Source of the DNA: Arcuatula senhousia
Taxonomy: Eukaryota > Mollusca > Bivalvia > Mytilida > Mytilidae
Direction of reading: 5' to 3'
Length of the DNA: 64,000 nucleotides
NCBI GenBank assembly: GCA_963971305.1
Contig: OZ020303.1
Coordinates: 46,488,106 to 46,552,105 of the forward strand
Part shown: positions 30,701 through 42,700 of the stretch, piece by piece
Layout of the letters: each line of letters begins with the position of its first letter
Numbering within the stretch: the first letter of the stretch is position 1
Notes under the pieces: model-generated
What the model was told of the DNA's origin: nothing
The model's database searches: none
The model's input: the letters and a program-made list of their open reading frames with translations, nothing else
Program-made: the position numbers and the translations under genes

Positions 30701-33700
30701 AATGTCCATCATAGTTGCGATGGTTGACAGCAAACTACGAATGCAAATGAAACAACAAATGAACATGAGTGTTTACTGTCAACCAGAAATTATCAATAAT
30801 ATAAACCTACAGCCTAACCCCTAACTCGTGACAGTATTGTCATTGTGTTGTTTTCTGCTTTTTGTCTTTGTTTTTTTTTCTACTTTTTTATATAATTATG
30901 TATATGACAAACAAAGATGTTGCATATTTTTATATCTAAACAAAAGAAGGTATCACTCTGTTGGCATTTAATTTTGTATTTCATAGGGGGTGTTGCTATA
31001 GATGTTTCAGTATAGGTTTGACTGTCCTGCTGAGGAAATAAACAAATTTTTGTAACTGCATTTACCGTTCAGACATAGTTTTTAAAATCTTCAGACAAAA
31101 GTTCTATATAGATATATAGATCATGGTTCATTTTAAATTAGATTATAAACTACTCAAACTTTTGTCCTTCTTAGTGGTAAATAAACATATTTTACATAGA
31201 TGTTGCAAAAGAGTCTACAGTGTACAAACCCAGGACATGAGGCAGTATTCTGTGAGCCACAAGGTAAATCAGACCATCTAAGTGCCATTTTGGATGGTTG
31301 CCATAATGATGTTGGGAGGAATGTCCTTAACCTTGCAGCTGCTTCTACTGGTAACCCTGTCAAGAACTGGATTCCTGTCAACAATTCTATATCTCTAATT
31401 CTGGCAACATTTTCCACCAAGTAATCTTCATAAGGCTATATAAATGAAAGGTTAAGTATAGAAAATACTCTACAAAAGCTAGAAGACTTTTTTTTGAAAC
31501 TATTTGCTTCATGATAGTCTGTATACTAAGGATTTTTAACAGATTTAGCTAACTATGACATTTTCAATCCAAAAGATAAAAGTTAGATTTAAAAATAACA
31601 CAATTCTGCAAGCCATTAACCTTTATTTCTTTCATTATAGTCAAAAATGGCTGGAATTCATTTAACCTGAAGGAGAGGAACAGACTTAAAATCAAGGCTC
31701 AATATAAAGGACCCAATGCTGAGCTTCAAGCCAATTATCAAAAGGCTGTTTTAATAGTTGCTTAGAAACTGTCATGATTTTTTTTCCTGTCTGCCGCACA
31801 ACATTTTCTTATTCAAAACTCAGAATTTCCCCATTATGAAACCCAGTCACAAATACATGTACACAACAGTAATAGAAAGTTGAGAATTTTGATTTTGTCT
31901 TACCATACAGTTAGGTACTTCTTGAAGATGTGGAAATATAAAAGACAAGACTTTTAGGTTCTCACTGTCACAGGTTTTAATGCTACCCTCCTTACAAGCC
32001 AGCACTATAAGGTAATAGTGAGTAGGTATGGGTACACCATCTTCTTTAACAAACCTTAAACAGGAGAGGCAACATTAATTAACATTCTCAAAATGTCAAG
32101 ATAGAAATGACAAAACAAGAGATTAAATTACGAAAAAAATAATGAAAATCATAACTCAAGATTTTGTACAACACAAACCAATTGTTTAATAAACTGTTTA
32201 AATGTGAACATGTACATTGTGAGAGTACTTTTATCTTGTTGCAATCCTTGTTTATGCTGAAATAATCACATGATTTGGGATTCAAAATTCTGTTCAACAA
32301 TTTTATAGTGCTAAATAAATGTAAAAACTCTTTAGTTTTTCAAATGAAAAATGATGAAAGTTTGTATCCACCAATATTACAGTCACAAGTATCAATATTA
32401 AAAGTTACAATTCATATATAATTTGTTGGTCTTTGTGGGCAACTGCTGATTGTTTTAATTCATAACAGACTTTTCTTGGATGTTGTGTAACATACATAAA
32501 AAACATCCCAATGTTCTTTATTGTAAACTGTGAAATTTTGCATCAGATTTTTTTTAACGATTTTCATGTGGACATTGGTAGTGCAAATATTAAACGGCGC
32601 AAATATATTTTTCTCCCATTGTAGTCTATGGACAATAACATTACAGCATCAATTAAAACTATGCAAAATAATAATTATTCATCCTATCACGAAAAAAGTA
32701 AAGAAATTAGGTACGTACTCTGTTACACTGGATATATCTTCCCACAATCCATCACGTTTGTAGTCAAAGGCAGGACCGACAATAACCTCTAATCCAGAAT
32801 GTGTACTTGCATAGTCAAATATTAGCTTGAATAAGTATTTTGACAAACCTAGATAAAAAGAAAAAAAAACCTAGAATGACAGTCTTCCCGCCTGACATAT
32901 ATTGCCTGCATTTTAAAATATTTTATAAACAGGAAGTACATGAGTTAAAGGCATAAAATCCCAAACACCTATAGGAGGTAACTACATACAAAATTTTGAG
33001 AGTCTGCGACATGAGTTTGGCCAGTAAACTGTGATGTAAAATTTATATGCTAATGCAGGAGGCAAGACTTTAACAGTAATTGAAATATTACATGAATTAC
33101 ATCATTGACGGAAAAGAACATTTTAAGGTTTCATTAACCAATGACCAATTTCAGGGTAAGTTAGTAACTGATTAATGAAGTTAAACAATAGCTAGGCTTA
33201 CCATTTTTAAATCCATCATACATGGGAGCCATCAAGGAACTCAATTTGTCTTCTTGAGAGTTTGTACCTGCAAAATAAATGAAGAAACCCAACATAAATA
33301 TATATTTTGTTTGTTGGGTGTAAATTTTTCAGGTCTTTCTACTATAAACAAAATGGCAAAGTTTCAAGCAAACATTTATTTGAAGCACATACATGTAAAT
33401 GCCAAAAAGGCATTCACATTTTGATGTTAAAATAAAGACCTACAAGAGGCTTCGCTCACCTGACATATGTGCCTGAAGTAAAGGTTATAAGGCAAAATCT
33501 ATTTGAAGTTGAAAAGGTCATAAGATTAATAAGGGGGTCATCTGACAATATGGTAGATCTTAAGGTGCTGATCACTTTTGTTCTCAATCAAAATCTAAAA
33601 ATCTGTCACACTTTTTGAGTTATTCGCAAAAAAAATGCAGTTTAACCTAATGTTCTATTTTTAGCCACAGCGGCCATGTTTTACAACCAATCAAAAATCC

Positions 33701-36700
33701 CCACATCAGTTCTATACACCTAATGCTAATAAACAACAATACCAAGTTTGGTTCCAATTTGACTTAAAGTGTCAGAGGAGTTAACGTTTTCACTGTAATG
33801 AGGAAATGCTTTTTGAATGCTCAATTTGGACGTTCTAAGGGCAATAACTCCTCAAAGGAAAGGTCCTACAATGTTGACCCTATTACATATTTTGTAGATC
33901 TTGATGCGCTTAACAATATGCAATTTAAATTTCTCAAATATCTTGTATAGTTTTCAAGATATTGAGCTAAACAGGTGCAAAATTTGCAAAAAAGTCTGCA
34001 AAAAGGGCAATAACTTCTACATGGGTTGTTGGATTTTCTTCAAAATTTCAGAGCTGGTAGATCTTGAACTGCTGATCACTTTTGTTCCCTATCAAAATTT
34101 TAAAATCTGTCACCGTTTTTGTACAAAAATGAAAGGTAGTGCCAATTAAATAGTTTTGTTTTTTTATGCATTTCTGTATCTATATTTCAATTAACCATAA
34201 CCACCTACCTGGCAAGTTGAACAAGAATTGACCAGATAAAGACTTATTGGAGTTGCTATAGCTACTGCAAGGTACAGGTTGTATTCTGGGGTCCTGACTG
34301 ATACAAGTCTTGGTTGTGTTTTCAATTGTCTACAATGCACAAATAAAGGTCTAATGTTAATGCCTGTAACAATGTTACAAACTTAGACAAAATAAATCAG
34401 AAAGGTCATTGATAAGAATGTAAATGCAGAGTTGGTGAAAGATTTAGAAAAAAAACTTTTATTTTGAATTACCGTACATCAAATCTGATTTGCAGTTTTT
34501 TTTTCAATTATCTTCTATTTCATTATTTCTTATGAATAATTTTCCCCCAAAAAATTACAAATCTTGTATATGTAAGCATAATTATCCTGCAAAAGTTGGC
34601 AAGATGAAGCCATAATTTGTTGGTTTTCTTTTATTTGGATAATTCTATTGTGTTTATGTTATATATACATTTTTTTTTCTTAATGATTTTTAAGCGTTTG
34701 CATTTAATCTATAAAAGCACAGATATCTTAATTAAACTAAAAGAACCGATACTTACAGCATTAGGATATAATATGTAAGATACCCATACAGGCATCTTGT
34801 ATAAGTTGCTGTATCCTAACTGTGAATGATCAGTAGATAATGTGCATATATCTGTTCTCTCTGTGGACCGTGGTTTACCCATGGGACTCCTATATGATGA
34901 ATTGTCACTGAGCTGGACCTTCATGAAAAACATAAAATGAACAACTACAATACAGGGCCGTCAACATTCCTTCCCTGGGCGCCCAGGCTAGATTTTAAAC
35001 CTGGGTTTAAAAATAAAACAGAAGGTGGGTAACTGAAGAAAAGTGCACATTCGGAACATTTCCTCAACCTTGTTCTACCCCAAGTGAACATGTTATTCAA
35101 CCCTGGGTCACCCTGTTTTTTAATTGTCGAACACAAGCATAGACTGTAAATGATCATGAGACTAGGGTAAGATAAACTACTTTTAGATTGGCGATAAATA
35201 AATGTAACTAATTTGACTCAAAAGAAACAAAAAAATTTAAAAAATACATAGGTAAAGATAAAACCTAATGGCATCAGTGGGAAATTAAAACTCATGGGTG
35301 ACGTTACATGTACATCTGTGACGCATTTCAAAATTTTGATTGGTGGAGAATTGAGTTAAGCTGGCAATGCTGACTCTTTTTTTTTTTAATATTTCATGCT
35401 GTGTTAAATAATTTAATAATGACCTCAACCAACCTTGTTAGAACAGAAACAACTCTCATCTGTAACATGTGCATTTTCTGGAGATTTACAGACAGGGGAA
35501 GTAACTACATGTGGTGTCTGCAGAGTGGGTGGGGTCTTCAAAATGTGATGAATTGATCCTAAAGTTCCATTATTTGGTGAGGGATTAATATTCAGTAACT
35601 CTGCAAAAAGATAGTTAAAATTAAATTAATTACTAATCGTTACAAGGTTGACAATGAATTCTATCAATTCAAGGCTACCATCAAAAAAGCATGTCTGTCT
35701 ATATGCAAACATGCTACGGTGGTTTCATTATTATTCATGAGGTATCAAATTCGTGGTTTTCATGCGTGACCTTGATCCATGAAATTTGATACCCAACAAA
35801 AAGGGAATTTAACATTGATCTATATAATAAAGATTTCAGAACCACAAATTTAATAATCTACAAACTTATCTTTTTTCTTCAAACCTTGAAACTCGTACCC
35901 ACAAAAATACCTGTAAATGAATCCACAGTATATTGTTTTGATTTAAAGTTTTAAATATGTATATTTAAAACTTTGATTTGTGCAATGCAAAGTTAATTAT
36001 TATGTTCAATTGGACTACAGAAGGAACTCTCAAATACTTACCACACATCAAATTGTAAAGCTCTATGTTTTCAAATGGTTCTGTGCCTATCCCTTGTCTA
36101 AAATCAGGACCATGAGCTAAAAACAAAGCCTATAATAAATATAAGTTGTGTTATTGTTTTATATTCTGAAGCTTTATAACAATCAACTCTGCCAAATTGG
36201 ACATCAAATTTGACAGGAAAAATGTGCAATTAGCAAGGTTATTCTATATTTGCCATTTGAGGAGATATCATTTATGGTAACATAATAGCAAGTGTTCCAA
36301 GTTAAGGATGTACCAAGTGAAATCCTACAAACTTTTTTGCATTAAAATATAATTTTCAAAAGTAAACAATGTCTAACTAACCAACTGAACTTTGTTAAGC
36401 TTTCATGTTTCAACCTTTTCTTATTTTCATTTCATGCACAATAGTTCTCAAACAATTCATGAACAAATGATCTAACATAACGTTACATGGAAAGAAAGAC
36501 AACAGTATTTGCTTTTGTATTGACTATAGATATGTAAATAATTCTATGATTTACCTGCATACTCTTGTACAAATTGTCAAAGCCATGGTTGCCTTTTAAA
36601 CAATAGGATTTACTACTCCTGAAAAATAAATGGACAAAATAAATTCACAATTTCAAAGGAAACTTTTTTGACTGTGTTAGTTACTGTATCATTGAAAGAT

Positions 36701-39700
36701 ACTCCCTGCTTCATACTTTATACTGGAAAATTAAAGTCTGACAAGGAATACTATGAGTGAGTGAGCTAAAGGATATATCTATATTGTAAATAAAATTAAG
36801 TTCAATTATCTCCCCTGAATGGTATCCAATATTGTCATGCACATCTCCATGTACTACCTTCATGTAAAGTTTCATCGTAATCCATCGAGTGTTTTAGGAT
36901 GAGTTGCACTTTATGAGATATGTAGACAGATAGTGGGACAGACAGGCATAAAAATCAGGGCAATATCAAACTTTGCATAATGATATAATGCAAGTTCAAA
37001 ATCTTATGAAATGATAATAAAATTTGCCAAATTATTAGATGGAAATGAGTATCTCTTTTTCTACCTTTTTCTATATAAGGTATACATACAGTTACCTGGC
37101 TACTGTGTAGTGGTGACAGACAGGCTGTCTTATATATACTGTTAGTTCATTTATTTTCGTGGGGATCAATTTTCATAGTTTCCCCAATAATGACATTATG
37201 TTGGATTTTTAATTTTGTGGTTTGCATACGTTGCTGAATGTAATCTATGTATAAATAAAACTTCATTGAACTCTTATTTTCATGGTAAAGACACCCATGA
37301 AAACCACAGTGCTTGGCATTAATGTTCACTTATACAATACATACCTTGCCACTGTCCATCTCTTCTCCATTTCTAGTATAATATCTCCTATTCTGTCATT
37401 ATTAGTGTAATGGTGACGTACAGGCATTGTAGTCTTATCAAACATCTGTGCATGGCCACTTTTACAAGTCAACAGTTTCTCTATTTCCGCTATAGGCTTA
37501 ACTAAAATATGATAATGTTGAATTTAAAATGTTACGTTCCAACAGAAAGTAACCTTTCCATCTTTCCATTTATTTTACTTTGCTTGGGTTACATAATTTA
37601 AACTACAGTTTCATGCAAAAAATTTGAATTAAATATCTACTGTAAATGTATCAATTTTCGCGGTTGCTAATTTTTTTGCAGTTTCTTGGACATATTCGCA
37701 GGTATCAATTTTTGCAGTTTTTAAATGCAGCTAATAATGATTGATGTCATACTTATTTACGTTTTTATTTAGAAGCTTGTAGGTGGTCCAAGACTGAAAT
37801 CGTCCAAGCGGTAAAAGATTGTCGTAACTAATTGTCAATCCAAGCTGTCAATTTCTCACCTGTTGATATACACAATACCTTGACCAATTAATGGATTAAC
37901 TGTTTAATGACCTGTGGAATATGTGTGAGGTGTTCGTTTGATCCTTGTCTTTAAATCTATTAAATGTTTATTTTCCAATTAGTGCTCATGCCAAGCTGAT
38001 TGTCCGTCTGTCCATTATGTAAACGATTAATTATGCTTCATTCATTATATATTATCATTTTCATTTTATACCACACTCAAAAAGTCTACATTATACTGGT
38101 ACCTGATTTCGTGCAAACGTTTACATTTTTGTGTATCAGAGATATTCGCCGGTACTTATTTTCGCCGTCTTTTGGCAACCGCAAAAATAGCGAAAATTAC
38201 TACGTTTACAGTACTTACTATACATCAATTCCAAAATGGTTTCGTGTCTTTTTATATCATTTATCTATTATTTTTCTGTGCAGTAAAAGGAAACCACTTT
38301 AAGGTAAACTGGTGTTTCTTACCTACTATGATATGTTATCTTTAACAATGTGGGTTACTGGAGTACATGACAAAGGACATTCAAAGGTCTATGACCCCTA
38401 TAGGTGTCAATTTCTTTTTGTTTAAACTTAATGAACTTAAAGTTTAAGCAAGGAACAGCTTTCTTCTATCTGCAATAGATTCTAAGGCAAAAACATTGAA
38501 AAATGCTATTGCTGACCTTTAATGTTCCAGAACCCCTACATGAGGTCATCTGACAACTAAATTAGCTGAATATTAAAGCAAACAACAGCTTTTCTCTTTC
38601 TGTAATAGTTTTAATTCTTTCAAGAACTTCGATAAATCACCTAATATGTTTCAGGGTCTGAACAATCAGATAATACCATTAAATCAGGGGTCAGAAAATG
38701 TCCAAAAAATTTCTTCATAACACGCAGGTTAACTATAGCTGTTAGGAAATCTGACTGAAATTTTTTGAAACAGGAACAGTGACCATCCAAAGGAAGAACC
38801 AAGTATAATGAAAAGCATAAAATATTTACCATCTGTATTATTGCTGACAACATAATTTCTACCAACTCTTTGTTCGTGGAACTTTCTGTGTATTCTTCCA
38901 ATGGTTCCATCAAATATGAGGAATTCTTGAGTGTTCATGTATTTATTGAGGTAAAATCTTCTGTCACATGAAGTTGATTCCATACCTTTAAAAGAATTTT
39001 AATAATTGGTATATAATGATGAGTTTGTCCATTGTGAAATTTCTTCATGCTCTTTTTCTATGATGTACTTACTTAAATTTTAGTGACTTTAAGAAGTTAG
39101 AAGCAGCTGAGCTTACATGATATTTCCACAGACATAGAAATAAATATGAATTCTAGGTTATATGGCCTCTATGTGCTAATTTGTGAAATTAAAATGTTAA
39201 AAATTGAAAAAAAAAACATCTTGTATTTGAAATTAATTAATTAATTTCAAATACAACATGGCTTTTTCAAAGCTCGCCAAAAACTAATGTCTTTTCTAGC
39301 ATATGAAAGCATTAGAAACATTTTCAACTTGTCTTTCATCAAATTAAGATGTCGATTCAAAACATTGATTCAAACATAAATGTATCTGAAAAAGAGAAAT
39401 TAGCAATAACCCTCTTATCTTGTTAATTATCATGATCAGCTACTATCATCAGATTGACACAGTTATGGATGTTCCTTTTGTATACACCATTTATCAGCAT
39501 GTTAATGATCTTATCCCCCCCCCCCAATTTATATAACAATGACCGGACCTGCTAAATTGATCAAATGCACGCAAAGCCCTCAGCCCTACGTACCATGATC
39601 AGCTACTATCATCAGATTTACACAGTTATGGATGTTCCTTCTGTATAAACCATTCATCAGCATGTTAATGATCTTATCAACCCTCCCTAACATGGCGTCA

Positions 39701-42700
39701 ACCTGCAAAGAGAAGCAGGGGCAGTGTTTAATAATGATCTTTGACAATCAATGACATATTTACTTTTATTTAAACTGCAAGTTAAAACTAGAATTAATAC
39801 TGATAAAGTTTTTCCTAAACGTTTCAACAGATTTTTATGAAATTCTAAAAATTTCTCAAATAGTACTTAATGACTGTGTTAAATTTCAAATCCATTTCCT
39901 ATAATTTTTTAAAAGTTATGCGTTTGCAAAAATTGCTTGCATACAGACCGACCAACAAATGGACTGACATACAAACTCGATGCAGGGCTCTAATGATGTA
40001 TTTCATAGTGAATGCTTTATGAAACAAGAATATGTTAAAAAGAAATAATGCCCAATTTAGCAACATTTAGGAGGGACAGACAAAAGGACAGACCCACAAA
40101 CGGACCTGAACACTATATGCTCCCCTACTATCTTAGATGAGACATAAAAACTACTCCTTTCAAAAGACATGATGTCTCACCTCACAAAAGGAAAAGTAAC
40201 TTGGACGTGAACATTATATGCCTATCTACTTTAATTCATAGTGGTGGATCAAGAAATTTTGAAAGGAAGGGCACTGACTAGATTAGTAGGGCCTCTCTGT
40301 CATCTTTCCTATACCGTATAGCGGGTAATTTTCGCGGCGTGCAAATTTAGCGATTTCGTACCAAATGACTAAGCTTGAATTTACGCTGACATTTATTTTC
40401 ACGATTTAATAATATTCTCAATACAAGTTTATGCTGAGTCTATTTAACGCAGGTTCTAAATTTCGCGATAGAAAAATGGTCGCGAATATAGCGAAAATTA
40501 AAACCTCGCGAAAATTTCCCGCTATACGGTATGCATCCAACCATTTTTTTTCCACAAAAAGGGGATCTAGGGTTTGGATCCACCCCTGCTTTTGTAGATG
40601 GGACTAAAAACCTACCTCTTTACTTTCTGGACCACTACCATGACCTGTATGGTCAGGCTCGTCAAAATAAACGGTCATCAGATCTGGTCGTTGATCATCT
40701 GGCCAACCTAACCATTCTATAGCTTGATCAATTCGGTCTTCAAATGTTACAGATCTGTTAAGATTGAAAGATTTCAAAATAAAAAAAAATAATAAAAAAA
40801 TTTAAAGCGTAGATCTTTTTGCAATTTTTTTTGTGGTAAATAAAAAAATGTTCTTTAATGTCACTCCATGTTCTATTTATTATAACTTCAAAATGTTGAG
40901 AGTCAGTAAGTAAAGAAGCCTACCAGTACAAATCAGGTTATCTCAATTCTTATGATTTGTACTAGATTGAAATACAGTAAACTAAAAAAAAATGTAAAAT
41001 TGATCTGACACTACCCCTGGCATCATGGTAGACTCACATACTAAAATTAGGGCATGTAATGGGACATTAAATGATACCCTGCAACGATATAATATCAAAA
41101 GTTAATAAAATTTGATTTTTCAAAGTGGCCAATCTTAAAAACTATTTTTTCAGATCATGCTGGAAATTGATCTTGACCTGTATTTAATTGTAATAAACAG
41201 CTGTGCAAAATATCATTCAAATCCTTTGACGCATTTTCAAGTTATTGGTCGGAAACCTTGGGAGACAGACAGACGGACACCAAAAAAAACTGAGGGTATA
41301 ACATAATACCCTGCCACTTCGTGTGGCAGGGTATAAAAATTAACTCATTATCTAGAAGCATTTAGAAAAAAAAGAATGGAAAACAAAACTGATGTGTGAC
41401 ATACAGACAGCAGACGGACAGAGTGCAAACCTTAAGTCCCAGTCAACTTCTGCCAGTAAGAAATTTACTAGTAACAAAAGACAGATGCAATGGCTTACCC
41501 ATCATACTGATAGTAAATGTCAGGTTTCATTCCAGAAATCTCAACATCAGATCCAACCCAGAAATAGGTGGCAGCTTTCTTTCCTTGCTTTTGTGCTGTG
41601 ACCCATATCTTTAATTAAATTAGGAACAAAACATGAATTTTTCTAGATAAATCTATAAGGAACCAGATATCATTAATGTTGTTAAGAGGCTCTCTTGCTA
41701 AAGTTATTTTTAATTTGTAATTTTCAAAATCAATGTTGCAACTTTTTTATAAAGTGGCTAGGTATAAAATGAACTTAAATTAATCAAAACTTACTGGTTC
41801 CCCTCCCCACCATCTAGGATCAGATTTAGCTGTTCCACCAATAGAAAACTTCTTATTGATCACATGGTCATACATGTTGTTATCAACAATGCCATGAGAT
41901 TCTGGATAAAGTCCCTGAAATTAAAATAATTGAAAATTAAAAGTACATATATACATGTACATAACCAGATCAACCCTAATATCCATACAATTTCTTTGAC
42001 AATTTCGCAAAAGAATTTAATTATAATCAAAGTTCTGACCCCCATCAAGCATCTATAACTGTACAAAAAGTGCCTGCAAAAATTATTTATTCTTAAGAAA
42101 CAAAGAGGCACCAATTTTTGGGGCATTCAAATGTCAAAAATCTGAGAGGGCAAAGACAAAACCATTATTTCTTATTTGAAAGTCACCCACTGTTTTTTTT
42201 AAACAAGTATACTTACTGTTACTATTGTGTAATGGTTAGGAAATGTCAGTGTGGGATATACAGCTCTCATGTAGGGCGTGTGAACTCCACAGGATGCTAA
42301 TCTCTGTAACGTTGGGGTCAGATTTCTTGTGAGATATTCTGCGCGGAAACCATCCAGTGAGATTAAAAGAACTGGGTTGGTTCTATAAAATATAACACCA
42401 AGATTAGCATTTAAATTAATGAGATTAATTATGTCAGAGCAAGTTTTCTTGTGAGAAATAATCAAGTGAAACTAGATACCAGGGAGATGATAGCCATCTC
42501 CAAGGGCCCCGCTACCGGCCTCATATTTCAGTCACTGGTAACAATTTGTCAAACAAATGAATACCTAAACTTGATCAGTTTATTATCTACAAGGAACAAT
42601 AAAAAAGTGTAGAAAATAAAATTGCAATGGATTTTCTAACTTCAAAGTGCAATAGCTCCCATAAAAATTTTATTGAATTTTCAAATTTCAAAGGGCCATA

